A stretch of DNA of 64,000 nucleotides from Isochrysis galbana (Eukaryota; Haptophyta; Isochrysidales; Isochrysidaceae). Made by a program: the position numbers and the translations under genes. The stretch is taken from positions 1,834,202 through 1,898,201 of the forward strand of contig CM030938.1 in the NCBI GenBank assembly GCA_018136815.1, given 5' to 3'. Numbering within the stretch: the first letter of the stretch is position 1; each line of letters begins with the position of its first letter. Positions 19,198 through 31,499 of this stretch are shown here, piece after piece. Under the pieces are notes generated by a model. That model was not told the DNA's origin. It saw only the letters and a program-made list of their open reading frames with translations, and searched no databases.

Positions 19198-21895
19198 TCA
19201 TCGCGCAACTCTAGCGGCCTCTTGCCGTGCCCACTCGTAGCCCTCACCGCTGCTTTTGGACAACCTTCCCATGCCCTCTGCCGTGTCGACCATTCTCTGT
19301 TTGAGCCTAAGCAAAGTACGCACCCACAGCTCAGCCACGGCCTCGTCACCAACAGCATCCTCCAGGTAAAATGTACGGCCCTTCTCGCCTTGGGGTCGGA
19401 TGAAGAAGGTGGACTTTTGGCCGAGCTCGACATCAAGCTCTTGTGTCAGTGGGATTGAGCCTTTGATACCGCTCCCCCCCGAGTTCTCACGCTCTACTGC
19501 GCCGCTTCCCATCTCTTCGGCGGGCATGTACTCTGGGTCTACGTAGAAGAGCCGAGCACCGGAAAGCAGTGGTGCCGGCGGCGAAAGCGTCGGTAATAGC
19601 CCTCCCGAGCCACGCCTACTCACTGCAGGTGGGATTCCGCCCTGTGGACACAGAGGTGACGGTGGTGATCAGCATGCAGGCGGAATCTAGGCGGCAGGCG
19701 TGAAAAGATAGGCGAGAGCCTGCAAGCTGTGACAAGACGTCCGGATCGTCTCTTTACCACAAGCACACGTCGACGGGCAACTCGATTGGGGTACTGATGC
19801 TGCTCACCGGTGGCGTGTCAACGAGGATGAGCTGTCGGGATTTCACGGAGAGAAAGCGTCGTTTCAGGACCCGCGTGGCCAAGATAATGACCTCGCCCGG
19901 TTGAAGGAAGGGCGACCAGCGAGTTCCAGCCTTGAAAATGTCAATATGGAAGAGGTGACGGGGCAGGCAGGCGTGTGAGCCCGACAGCCAGCACATCAGT
20001 TGCATGCGCTCCCGCACAAAAGTTCTCGTATTCTGCGCCTCCCATGAGCAGCCTCTCTTCCCGTGGTGCAAGGCCGCCAAACGTCGCTCGCATAAGGCCG
20101 TCTGGCTGGGTGCGGCGGGATGCAGCAGACGGGATATGCACAAGAAGCAAAGCACCTGAGATTGTAGCAGCTGCGCTCGCTCCTCCTCGGAAAGCTCATG
20201 TGAAGCAAGCGCCGCGTTGAGCACCTTATCGTCCTTCCCGAACGCGGGAAATGGCGGCGGCGGCGAGAGCGGCGGCGGTGGCGTCGCACCGACCGTGGTG
20301 AAATCGATGGGCGGCGAGCAGTCGGAGAAGAAGGCGTGCGAGCGCAGGGCAGAGTAGCCTCCAGTGGAGGCTGAGCCAAGCCGGCAGCCGGGCTCCATGT
20401 GCAGGAGATCGCCGACGAGCCCCTCAGCAGGAGGTGGGAAGTTTGGTGGAAAGCATAGATCGACCGCCTGCATTCGGCGCGAGGCGAAACGAGTGGTGTT
20501 GAGAGCTTGTGCACAACGAGTGAGCTACCCACGTGGAGCAACGCAATCAGCTTTAGGGGATGGACGCCTCCCGATGACGCTGAGGCGACCGAATCGCCAC
20601 GTGGAGCTACGTATGATTGAGCTCACTCAATCACGCTCTGTGAGGTGGCGCGGCACCAAATGGGTGCATCCCCATTCAGACAACCCACTCACCTCGATCC
20701 TGCGGAAAATGAGATACTCGGAGGATGCCGTGAATGGAGGTGCACCCGCAAGCATCTGGTAGATGATGCAGCCCAGAGCCCAAAGATCAGACTCCGCGCT
20801 AGCCTCACGCTGATCTAGCACCTATGATGCAGAGGAACGGAATTCAACATGCACTTTTCTGACAATGGCGACGTCGAGTAAGGTCACTTCCAAAGAGGTC
20901 TACACCACGAGTGAGCTGCCCGCTTCTAGGCCGATGCGCGTTCGGATAGCCATGCCTCCGACATGGGTAGCCTCTCACACCTCTGGCGAGACATACTCCG
21001 CAGTCCCAACAAATCTTTCGCATCGCTCAGGGAATCCCAGGTGCAGGCTGGAGCCGAAGTCTACAATCTTGATGTGGCCAACTTCGTCCAGAAGGATGTT
21101 GGCCGGTTTAAGATCGCGGTGAATAATTCCGCTGTGGATGCAAGAGAGAGGAGGACGCAAGGTGAAATGGTGTCGAGGAGGGTCGAGATGAGCCATGCGT
21201 GTGTGAGCACATGAGGCCTCGAGGGTATCTGCGGCTGTCGTGATGGGGGATCAATCATTTCACACCCATGCGGGCCAACATCGCTGGCACTCACCGCCCA
21301 TGTATGTACTCCAGCGCATTGATAATTTCAGCGCTCAGCCAGCGTGCGCAAAGCAACGAGCAAGCGCCTAGCCGCTGTATGTGCCCAAAGAGCTCTCCAC
21401 CAGCAGCCAACTCCAATACGAGGTATAGGTATTGCGAATCTCGCAGCGCGGCGTGCAGACGGATAACGTTTGGATGACCTGGCACGTTGAGCGCCTCGAG
21501 CGCTTCCTTCTCATTAATGACCTATACCAGTGAGCAGCACAATCATCATGAGCAGAACAAGGAGGCTCCTTGTAATGCACATAGCTGACTGCTTGCGGTT
21601 CCCGGAATCGTCTGCCTAAGCCTCACACCCTACCCACTGGCTGAGCAGACCTCACCTGCTGTACGCCACCGTGTCGTGTGGCGTGCTCTATCGAAATTGT
21701 CTTTATGGCGCGGCTCACTCCGCTTGCGCGGTCCTCGCCACGGTAGACAAGCCCATAGGCACCTTGGCCCAGGACCTCGGCGAGTAGGTATGCATCGAGT
21801 GCCGATGAGCTCGCCTCGCACGCGAGCATCTCCGTGCGCTCGCCCAGAAGACTGAACTCACCGTGTGGCGCGCCGGCGATCTCCGCCGACGCCAT
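19198..21895 (-). CDS. PDPK1: 3-phosphoinositide-dependent protein kinase 1 (kinase + C-terminal PH domain), 7 exons
   Basis: Proposed exons (minus strand): 21656-21895, 21295-21521, 20981-21131, 20693-20821, 20156-20467, 19808-19930, 19198-19641. All joins keep frame at GT..AG sites, giving 541 aa (human PDK1 is 556). Kinase domain ~35-300: glycine loop GQGAYG (43-48), AIK Lys65, HRDLKPAN (160-167), DFG (180-182), GTAEYVSPE (198-206), [12 protein letters not shown]. The C-terminal PH domain, [11 protein letters not shown] to SRQLILVD (exon 6) and RLFYVDPEY to LTQELDV (exon 7), is PDK1-like and would bind PIP3. The enzyme phosphorylates activation loops of AGC kinases such as Akt and S6K. Odd point: the activation-loop Ser before FVGT (Ser241 in human) is Arg195 here. 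The 20156/19930 junction is least certain, because that 225-bp intron is in frame and could be coding. Confidence 0.88.
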
Positions 21896-21959
21896 TGTGT
21901 AGCTTAGGGTGGGGGCTTGGGCAAGAGCAAGGGAGGGCAAGGGAGGCCAAGCGAGAGAG

Positions 21960-22440
21960 AATGGGGGGGGGGGGGGGGAGAGAGAGAGAGAGAGATAGGT
22001 GGCGTGGGGACTTAGGGGTGCAGATGCAGGTGGGAAGATGTCAGGGCGAGGATTGGATAGTGTCGGTCGCCGTGAAGAGGAGGGGTGGCGGTCTGGTGTG
22101 TGTATGTGGGAGGGGGAGCGGGGGGGGGGGGGGGGGGGGGGGGGGGGGCGGGGGGCAGGCGATCAGAGGGTGAGAGAGGGCGGGAGAGGGAGAGGGCGCG
22201 CGAGGGCGGGAGGGCGGGGATAGGGTGGCTCGGAGGAGCGGCGGCGGTGGGAGAGAGCCCTCAGAAGCTGTGAAAGAAGAGTGAATACTCCTATTCCCTC
22301 GAGGAGCGAGGATGGGAACGAGAGGCGCGGGGGGGGGGGAAGGGGATAGTAAGATAGTTAGTAGAACGGATACAAGCTGCGGGAGCGGGAGAGGGGGGGA
22401 GAGGGGAGAGGGGAGGGGGGAGAGGGGGAGGCAGGCCGAC
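21960..22440. repeat. Poly-G and GA tracts upstream of the PDK1 gene
   Basis: G-runs at 21963-21978 and about 22118-22148 and GA-rich segments at 21979-21996 and 22170-22435 (CT on the coding strand). Probably promoter and 5' UTR; ORFs through it are composition artefacts. Confidence 0.75.
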
Positions 22441-22502
22441 GAACGACTAACGACTAAGGCCTGGAACCACTTGCCACTTGGAGTTGGGACTAGCGGGTAA
22501 CC

Positions 22503-22640
22503 GGATATTGTGGATAGTTCACCCACTGCTATCTAGTTAGATAGTGGTATAGTGACCCGTCCCTATCTAGTTCTAGTTAGATAGTGGTAGTTGCGTTGTT
22601 GCAAATGGCCCCCTGGGTAGCTAGATAGCTGTAACTGTAG
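22503..22640. repeat. Degenerate CTATCTAGTTAGATAG palindromic repeats
   Basis: CTATCTAGTTAGATAGTGGTA occurs at ~22529, and a version with a 6-bp insertion (CTATCTAGTTCTAGTTAGATAGTGGTA) at ~22563, with further CTAGATAGCTG words after. Each unit can fold on itself. It resembles the CCTAGATAGATAG array at 28506. Confidence 0.6.
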
Positions 22641-23005
22641 CGCTCTAGCTGGTAGCTGGAGCTAGGTATGGTGCAGCCGGCCTAAAGGCGGAAGTTGAAG
22701 AAGATGGTTTTCGACAACTAAAACTAAAATTCAACGGAAGCGAAAAAAAGGTGCAGCCGGCTCCCATGGCCAGCGAGGTGAGCGAGGGAGAGGCAGGGGG
22801 GCAGGGCGAGGGGCCAGGGGCCGGGCCTCAGCCTACACTGCCCCTGAGCCTAAGCTTCCCCTGCTGCCTGCTCCTTGCTCCTTGCGGCCCTCTGGCCTTT
22901 GTAGAGAGCCCCCAAAGAAACTCTGAGAGCAGGCCATGGCGCGCGCATGACGACGCGCCGCAGGGGCATTGAAGGGTGAGAGTGGAGAGAGGGGTTCGCA
23001 CCCCC

Positions 23006-23055
23006 AGGTGCGTCGCGACAGTTGAGTGCTGTGAGCTCAATTTACTATGGTAAAC
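23006..23055 (+). repeat. Dispersed repeat shared with 31715-31765
   Basis: AGGTGCGTCGCGACA, TTGAGTGCTGTGAGCTC and TATGGTAAA appear in the same order as at 31715-31765, with about 15% differences. Confidence 0.6.
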
Positions 23056-23389
23056 TAAGGCTTCATTTTTTGTAAACTTCCTGCGGAAGGATACCTACCC
23101 ACTCCCCACGCCCCAAAAACCAAGCACCCTCGGAACAAAACAAGCTTTCCATAAAAGAATTGTACGTTAGCCGTCCTCTCCATTGCTTGGCTCCTCTTTC
23201 TACCCTTCTTTCACTCTTGCACTCCATTTTATTCGGGAAATATTGCCCCGCCCGCCCTTTGCTCATGGTCGTCGTCCTGTTGGGGTGGGAGGGGCGGGAG
23301 GGGGGGGCGCGGAGAGAGAGCAGTGGCGGGATCGAGACGAAGAGAGAGAGAGGGGGTGAGGGAGGGAGGGAGGGAAAGAGGGGGGGGGG

Positions 23390-23960
<571 letters not shown>

Positions 23961-24090
23961 GAGGGGGGGGAAGAGAACTTCCCCCCTCCCCCCTCCTCCC
24001 CCCTTCCCCCCCCCACCCCCTTTCTCCTCAACCCCCTACCCCCACCCCACCCCCTTCCCTTTGCTTCTCTCTCCACCTCTCGGCGCGCCG

Positions 24091-25652
24091 ATGATGCTGA
24101 AGGTAGTCCGGCCTCACAACCTTCCAGACGGCTCGCGCATCGTCGTGCAGGACCCCTCGGGCCGTCGCTTCCATGCCAACATCCCTGCGGGGGTCGCGCC
24201 AGGTGGAGTCTTCCATGTGAGAGTGCCCGCGCCTCCCCCTGCTGCGGTGGCCACACCGGTGGCGCCGCTTCCATTGCTCGCACGACCGGTGACGCCGCCG
24301 CCACCACCACCACCCGACTACCAGTCGCCTGCCGCAGTGCCCTTCTCTGTGCCCATGGGCCTCCCAGTCAGCACGCATGCACCTCCGGCACCGCCCACCG
24401 AGAGTGTACAGCAGAGGGAGGAGAGGGAGCTCGCGGAGGCTCTCGAGCTTTCGGCGCGCATGTCGGAGCAGAATGCCGTGCTTCGTTCGCCTGACACCTC
24501 CGCAGCCTCGGCGTCTGCCCCTCTCACCTGCGCAACGACCGTTGACACCAGCGGCACTTTTCCTGCAGCTCTCTTTGGCGGAGGCGGTGGCTACGGCGAG
24601 CTCGCCGACAGGCAGCTTGCCGAGTGCTCCATCTGCTTCGAAGACCTGTGCTCCAATCCTTGCGCAGTGCTTTGTTGCGCAGAAGGCCGCCGTGTCTGTG
24701 GCCACTTGCTACACCACGGCTGCGCCAATCACCTCCCCTCCAAAACGTGCCCTTTGTGCCGCACCGAATTCTCGTTCACACGCGTGCTCCCAGACCTGGA
24801 CCAGGAGCCGGAGGCATGGTTTAGCGCCTCTGATGTGAAGGGGGATGGCCGCCTGTCGAAACAGGAGACCATAAACCTTCTCCTTTCCCAGTATCCACTC
24901 GATGTGGCAAAGTTTGAGGAGGAGATGGAGCGAAGATGGCCACAATTCGATCCGGATGGGGATGGATACGTCACACGCATCGAATTCTTCGCGCCAGGCA
25001 CCGGTCTGCTTGCGTTTGTGCGGGCGCACCGCTCCGGCCAAGGTCCTAATCAGGGTGGCGGTTCAGGCGCGCCGGCGGGTGGCGAGTTGGTAGCCGTACC
25101 TGACGTGTCCACTGACCGTAATGCATGGTTCGACTATTTTGATGCCGACAAGACCGGAGAGCTCAACCCAGAAGAACTCACCCGCGCGCTCATCAAGACA
25201 TATGCACTCGGCTCAGACTTGCAACAGGTGAGGTTCCTACAAGTCTAGCCTGTGATTCCGCACCTCGTTCCGTTGATTCAGCTGCGGATCCAAATTTTGT
25301 TGTGTGACTGAGATTTATGATCTCGGAGGCATAATATTGCGATACTATGGTGGCTAGTAGTTGGCCTTGCTCGCCCTCGTCCCTTCCTTGCACTCCATTG
25401 ATTCTTTGCGCCAATGGTGCTTGGCGCTACATCCCTGCTAGCGCCCCTCCCTCGCAGGTGCAAGCAACACGCGAGCTTGTCGCTGCGGTGTGGCCGCTTT
25501 TTACCTCTGGCCGGAGCATCTCACGCCAAGCCTTCCTTCAACCTGGAGATGGCCTTGCTGACACACTTATTGCGCAGCTTGACCTGAGCAAGAGGGATTC
25601 GCCGCCACAGGCGGTGAGAGTCACCGCTGTCGCGTCATACCCACAGATATGA
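24091..25652 (+). CDS. UIM / RING-H2 / EF-hand protein, probable calcium-responsive E3 ubiquitin ligase
   Basis: Two exons, 24091-25227 and 25458-25652, joined in frame (CAACAG|GTGAGG ... CTCGCAG|GTGCAA), 443 aa. Residues ~3-46 form a small VVRPHNLPDG...GGVFHVRVP unit of the 'P-P-G-V-x-P-G' type seen repeatedly in protists. A Pro-rich linker follows. EERELAEALELSARM (~111-125) fits a ubiquitin-interacting motif. A RING-H2 finger spans Cys179-x2-Cys182, Cys203-x-His205, His208-x2-Cys211, Cys220-x2-Cys223. Three EF-hand loops start at Asp248 (DVKGDGRLSKQE), Asp287 (DPDGDGYVTRIE) and Asp351 (DADKTGELNPEE), with all chelating positions acceptable; exon 2 has a degenerate fourth hand. No signal peptide. 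The likely activity, ubiquitin transfer under calcium control, is inferred from the domains. Confidence 0.82.
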
Positions 25653-26945
25653 GGGAGGCGAGCGGTTGGTGGTGGACGTCGGTGCTCGTTGCTCTTCCGT
25701 AATGTACCAGTGCTAAGTGGGGTTAGGTTATGTGGGCCATTGTGTGTACTCTTAGTGTGTTATGCGACGTGTCATTTTCGAATGCTGTTAACACGTATAT
25801 TTACCGAGTGCGTCAACCGTGATCGTCGCGCGCGTATATTTGCAAAGTGGGAGTGGAGCGAGGGGGGGCATGTGGAGGTGTGGGCATCAGGTGCTTGGGC
25901 AGTGTACGGAGGGAGAAAGAGGGGGTGACGATGGCGTGGAGGTGCCTTGAAGAGTCTTGTTGCATGACGCGGGCATGGGTCTGCGGGCATGATGCCGGAT
26001 GGGGCGAGGGAGAGCACACGAGGAACAAACACGAGGGGGTGCTTCCGAGCGAGAACGCGAAGAAACAAAAGGCAGAGCGGAACGGGGAAAACGACGGACG
26101 GGACGGGGAGGGGGGGGAGGCGGGCGCGGGAACTCTAGGAACAGGGGGAAAACTAATGGAGCGGGGAAGGGATTGGGCGCTGGAGGGGCGGAGAGAGCGC
26201 TGTGATGATGCAAGATGCAAGGGGAGGGGGGAGGAAGGGGGGGAGGGCACAGACCCAACCTCCTCTACCCCTTGTTTAGCTGGCCTCCGGGAGCCTCCAG
26301 GGGTTGCCGATGTGAAATGGGCAATGGGCGGCTGCGGAGACCTGCCGCAGGCGCGCCATCGCACCGTCGGCAGGAGAGGGGAGAGAGAGCGCGGAAGCAC
26401 AACACAGCCTTTCCTCCACAGCCCTTCCCTCAGCCTGGAGCGTAGAACCACTAGGAAGAGTTAGGTCTTTCCATCAAGCCACGTGAAGCTAGGTCGGAGT
26501 GGGAGTTTTGCGGGCGTTTGTGTACGAACACGTATGTGATTAAACTACAACAAAGAAAATCAAATTACACTCGAGAGACCATCCGCGCGTAGGCTCTGAC
26601 GGATATTTCCAACATGACTAAACTACTAAATAAAATAAAACTGCACTCGATTGTCCACTTTCGACGGAACGCGACCTCGACCTCAGTGCTTCAGCCACAG
26701 TCTTACTTAACGTTGGGCATGGCTTCCCCCTTCCCCCCTACCAATGCACATGCTCAATATTAACACGCCACTCCGACACAGCCGACCACACGTCGAGTAA
26801 AACCGCGAAAGATACACTCAATATCCGGAGAATGAGTACTATTGGCTTGGGCATTGGGCATCGCCCTCCGACCTCCGAACCTAGACCGAAAGCGATACCT
26901 AGAACAACTTTTGTTTAGACCACAAGTCTAGACGATCCAAGCGAC
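25653..26945. other. Intergenic region
   Basis: No supported gene. 25990-26260 is purine-rich. 26530-26660 holds two degenerate copies of an A-rich word (TTAAACTAC...ACTCGA). AT content rises at 26500-26950 compared with neighbours. Confidence 0.45.
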
Positions 26946-27617
26946 TCACGTAAGTAACTCGCAGCTCCATAGGAAATCACGGCGCGTCCATACTTGATCT
27001 ACATGTCGCGCTGTCGACTTGAGCGCCAGGGACCACGGACGGGAGCGCCTCATCAACGTTGAGCGCAAGCTCATATTTGTGTACTCAACAGAACGCCAAC
27101 AACCATGATCACAAAGCAGCCAATCAGCACCTCGCTCACGGTCAACTTCGGAAGGCGAGTCCTGTGTGCGGGGCAAGACAAGAAGCGGGGTAGGTTTTAC
27201 ATGCACTTGCAGTTCTGTAGCGACGCAACCCGGTAGGATTCCGGTAAGTGGGCATGTTCCAGATGCTGCGCTTTTCCACACACACCCTTGTGACGAGCCC
27301 TGTGATCCGGCGTCGTCGCTTGCAGACGAGCCAGTAAAGTATGTTGTCATTGAAGAGAGGAACCCACGCCGTCTTTGCTTCCGCGCTGCGCTGCGCCCAG
27401 TGGCTGCTGTTCTTGCGCCTCTGTTGGCTCGGTGCTCGATGCTCGCAGTCGGTGCGGGTCGGCGCGCCTGCATCAGCGATGCCTGACGCATCCGCTGCGC
27501 GGTGGCCTCGTCGAGTGTGGCACCGGATGTGTCGTCAGGTGTATTGAATTGCGAGCCGGCCTGCCCGCCCACCCCGCTGATGAGTAGCGTGAGCGCCAAC
27601 GCAGCCCACGAGCCCAT
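26946..27617 (-). CDS. Hypothetical secreted or membrane-anchored protein (223 aa)
   Basis: An ORF from MGSWAALALTLLISGVGG, a good signal peptide followed by Ala/Gln-rich sequence, a basic cluster (ARKQRRRG) around residues 75-85, and three Cys in a CVWKSAASGTCPLTGILPGC segment (~115-135). No family recognised. The last ~80 residues look less protein-like and may be read-through into intron or 3' UTR. A short GA tract (~27716-27738) precedes the start, as at other genes. Confidence 0.4.
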   Translation of the reverse strand: MGSWAALALTLLISGVGGQAGSQFNTPDDTSGATLDEATAQRMRQASLMQARRPAPTASIEHRANRGARTAATGRSAARKQRRRGFLSSMTTYFTGSSASDDAGSQGSSQGCVWKSAASGTCPLTGILPGCVATELQVHVKPTPLLVLPRTQDSPSEVDRERGADWLLCDHGCWRSVEYTNMSLRSTLMRRSRPWSLALKSTARHVDQVWTRRDFLWSCELLT

Positions 27618-28505
27618 GTTGCTCCACTGCGGCCGCTCGAGCCGCCACAACTTCTCATTCACACGGAGGAAGGCATTCACATCATGCACCGTCGGCCGAG
27701 GAGAGGAGGACGACGGAGAGAGAGAGAGAGAGAGAGTCTCGCCGAGCGACCGCAGAGCGTGAAGTCGAAGTCGTGTCTGTTTATTCTCTTAAACGAGCCA
27801 ACAATTCTAGTAACAGCAAAAAATCGCAAATTTCGAGACGTTTGAGACCATGGGGAATCCGAATCTATGTGTCATGTGTGTCAGTAGCAACACGGGGAAC
27901 TCCCAAGGAAGCACATTAGACTCCCAATCACGCCCCCCTGCCGAGCGCGAAACCGCGCCGAACGAAGCAGGATGCTCGATGCTCGGCTTGGACCATGTGG
28001 CGCGAGCAGCACCGCCTACTTGGTGCTTGGCCGAGCCATCCCGTCCCGACAACACAACCGCGGGTGCAGGAGCGCACAAACGGAGCAGCTGCGATAACAA
28101 CACGACGGAAGCATTGGTGGAAGGTGGAAGGCGCGCGATCATGGCCTCCCAGCAGATCCTGCGACCGAGCGGCCAGCGGGGCCGCCCACCTTAGCGAAGA
28201 TGGCTCGACAATACTTGGGTCGCCCGGCTAGCTCGGCGGGCGTTGAGCGCATGTTGCATGCTCTCCAAGGCCGGCAAGCTACATGATGACCACAAGGCGT
28301 CTCAGAGTGACGAGACCCTTGAACACGCTCTGATCGATAGCATCTGTCAATTATGATGAGTGATAGAGTGCCCGTGCCCGTGCTTGGTAGCAAGTCGGTG
28401 GGGCCATGCCGTAGCTGTTGTACGCACGAGCGCGCTGCCTGCTCTGTAAGTGTAGGTGCGCTAAATATGGGCATTATCTACTAGATATCTAGCCTTCGGC
28501 CGGTT
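27618..28505. other. Intergenic region
   Basis: No ORF with a recognisable product on either strand. Confidence 0.45.
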
Positions 28506-28610
28506 GCTATCCACCTAGATATAGACGATAGTGCATTGACGCTATCCACCTAGCTAGATAGATACAGATAGTACATTGGCGCTATCCACCTAGATAGATA
28601 GAGATAGTGA
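28506..28610. repeat. 35-40 bp tandem repeat, three units
   Basis: GCTATCCACCTAGATAG-type units begin at 28506, 28541 and 28581, each followed by GATA-rich sequence and GTGCATTG/GTACATTG. Spacings are 35 and 40 bp, and the TAGATAGATA core varies in length. It lies ~130 bp upstream of the retroelement-like ORF. Confidence 0.8.
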
Positions 28611-28738
28611 AAAAGCGGCCTAGATAGGTAGATATCTAGATACCGGGGTATCTAATTCCACGCCTCAACTATCAGTAAACTGATAGGGTCTTGGAGCGCG
28701 CGCTGTCGCCCTCCCTCGCTGCCGCCGCCCTCGCCGAG

Positions 28739-29901
28739 ATGGACGAAGCCATGAACGACACGCCGCTGTCGCCGAAGCGACCGCGCCAGGACGACCCCCC
28801 CAGCCAAGTGGGCACAGGAGCCGGCGAGCCACGCCCGCGCATCACCACGAACGCCACGAACAAGGCCGCCATGCTGGCAGCAGCCAACAAGCAACACATC
28901 TACAGCACAACCCACAGCCACACCACCCACACCTCACCAGAGGGACGCTCCAACAAGGGGGGCCTCCGGGCCCGGCCCTTACACAGCCGCGATACCGCCC
29001 TCGCGCTCCGGCGCGAGGGGCTGGCCCGGCATCATCACAGGCAGAACCCCAATGGGGGGATGCCGCATCAAAACAAGGAGAAGATCATTGAACACACTGG
29101 GGCCCCCAGCAAGGGGGACAGGAGACAAAGGGGAGGCGGCACGGGAGGGAGGCCCTCCAGTGACGCCCAGGGACGGGCAGACAATCGCGCCGCGTGCGCG
29201 CGAGGGACGCACGCAACACCGGCCCAAGAGGCCCAACACCATGACCACCAACACCAGGGAGGGCCAACACAAAGGACAAACCACACAACAACCCCAAAAG
29301 GGGGCGACAGCGTCGCGGAAACGTTGGACCCCACGGGCCATAGAAAGACGGGAACACACAAGAGGCTAATCCCACCCTTCACCCCGACCACGCAGGTGGC
29401 CCTCCTCGACGAAGACCTCGAGCCTGAGCCCGAAGAGGAGGCCGAATTTCCACTCTCAAAAAATCATCATCATCTTTACGGCGTACGAGAAAGGCCACAA
29501 AGCACAAAGCCAAGGACGAAGAAATCCTTGGCGCGATCGTCGCGCACCTGAACAAACTGGAAGGTGTAGACCTGGAGCCCGACTTCCTCTCTAAGAGCGC
29601 CGCTGGCCCATGGGAGATTCTCATCACGGCGGATTGCGCCAATCAATTCAGGGAGCAATACAAAGATGTTGCGGACTTTCGTAAGGCGGGCATCCCGTGT
29701 CCGATTGCGGTTAAATACCAAACGCTCGACGAAAAGTTCAACGGGCTCCCGCGTGCGTCCAACAAGGCGCTAGCTAGCGCGTACAAGGACGCATCGGCGC
29801 ACCTGGTGGTATCCAATAGCGCTGTACCGGAACTATACGTTACGGGCGACTGGAACGCCCCGGGTGACGACGCATGGGGAGGCAACCCAAAAAGAGAATA
29901 G
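28739..29901 (+). mobile_element. Retroelement ORF1-like coding remnant with a frameshift
   Basis: The first frame (ATG 28739, MDEAMNDTPLSPKRPRQDD) is basic, His/Gln/Gly-rich and disordered up to ~29450 (EPEPEEEAEFPLSK). At a six-A run (~29457-29463) protein-like sequence moves to another frame and continues KATKHKAKDEEILGAIVAHL, then GPWEILITADCANQFREQY and TLDEKFNGLPRASNKALASA, to TAG at 29899-29901. A basic disordered N-terminus followed by a compact domain suits the ORF1/gag-like protein of a non-LTR retrotransposon, but no RNA-recognition or zinc-knuckle motif is clear. A one-base indel (mutation, sequencing error or programmed shift) is the simplest explanation. Confidence 0.45.
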
Positions 29902-31499
29902 ACCCGGCCGACATCGACATCCGGCCACTGTACGAAATAGACGACAAAACGACTTGACCCCCAGCGCGGAACTCGTGTCCGTAGCCGGGAAGCCGGGAAG
30001 CTAGGAATAGAGCAACAAGTGGGGATAGAAGCCGCAAAGCGCCCGTAATAGCGGCGAAGAACATGCCGATGCATCATCTATGGGGCTACCACGGAACGGG
30101 ATGCCCGCTTCAACCAACAACATAAACCCAGAAGGCCTGCCCGGACCCCGCACCCAAAACCGGGCCCTTGGTAGTGTGTAGTGTACCGGGGCCGCTGTCG
30201 AGTCGAGCGGAGCCGGAGGGCTCTGAGCCACTCCGTCGCGAGCAGCACCGGCGGCTAGCGCGGCGCTTTGGCCCTCCTCCCCACCGGGAGTCGGGTGAAT
30301 GAAATTCTGGACTGGGTCGGGCAACCCCATTTGGGTGTCTGGACGGGGAACGAACGGCGAACGAAGGGCTGTGGGGCGGCGAGGCGCTCCTAGCGGCCCT
30401 AGTGTGATGGGTTGTAAGAGATTGTTAGTCCTACAAAGAACTCTTCCCTCAGGGAGGGAGCCTAGGCTGCTAGAGTGCAGCGACACAGCGAACAACGACG
30501 GACAACGAGGCTGAGAACAACAGGCTACACCGACTCACGAACATACCGGAATCATTCACCCAAACCAAGCAAATTATCAAGCAACCGCGACCCCAAATCA
30601 CCGATAACTCAAACACGTCGCGAGAGACGGAGAGAGAGAGCGAGAGAGAGAGAGACTCCGCAGCGACGGCCGGAGCGTGTCTCCGTTGTAACTTCCCACG
30701 TAGCGGAGAGTCCGAAGGGGAGCGTCATGTCGCGCGACCACGGCGATCACTTTGGATACGGATCGCAACGAGATGTCTTCACGACCGAATAAATCTTGCC
30801 GTTGAGCGTGAACCTTCTAGACGCTTCTAACGAACAACCCTGAGTAGCAACCAAGGGGAGAAACACCAAAGGGGCCAAGGGCTTGCATGTAGCTTGCATC
30901 AAGGGGAAAGATTCCCTCACCTAGGAAGCGAACCTACACCGATCTCCAAGGGGAGATGGCAAATTAAACCTCAAATCTCGAGCGGATAGAGCAACCGACT
31001 CGCTCGCCAAAACCTTGACCGAGAAGAAAGAAGCAAGGACCTACAAGCCAAGGGTAGCGGACCTAGGGAATGTGAGAGGAAGTTTCCGAACGCCAACGCC
31101 AAACGCCGAACGCGGGGATTCAACGAAACCCTAACCAGGCCAAGCAGAACCTACGAAGAACACGCCTGGACAACAACGAAAGTCAGCAGGTCCCAAGAAA
31201 GAACCGGAACCCAACAAGAAACGACAAGCCTTGTAAGAAGCTAAACAAGCCTTCACAAGGTAACTCGAGAGCCTGAGACAAGCGCGCAGCGAGTGACAGG
31301 CGACCTGGCTCCTTTGGGTCAAGATTACCCGAAAGGAGGAAACCTGGAATCTAGACTTGACAGACAGGCTAGAAGGAACGAAACGAGAACTCGAATTCTA
31401 GATCGCTAGGGACGAACCCTACCAACCTAGAAGTACCTGAGCTTCACCGTGTGGCCGCACGGCGAAGGACCTGGAAATAAGAGCCTGGAAATCGCATCA
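29902..31499. other. Non-coding region, possibly decayed retroelement
   Basis: No supported gene. A GA tract lies at 30630-30655. GCAAATTAAACCT at ~30959 followed by GATAGAG recalls the phrase inside the chromovirus LTR (~55487), and base composition (A/G/C-rich, GAAC words) is similar, but no extended alignment is visible. Confidence 0.35.

Noticed and set aside
19931-20155. Coding sequence between PDK1 exons 5 and 6
   Set aside because: The frame is open, but the translated text is Cys/His/Arg-rich and unlike the linker or PH domain, and GT and AG flank it; treated as an in-frame intron with some doubt.
25615-25652. A further intron between GCG|GTGAGA and CCCACAG in the RING/EF-hand gene
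   Set aside because: It would be under 40 bp, and the reading frame ends at the same TGA either way.
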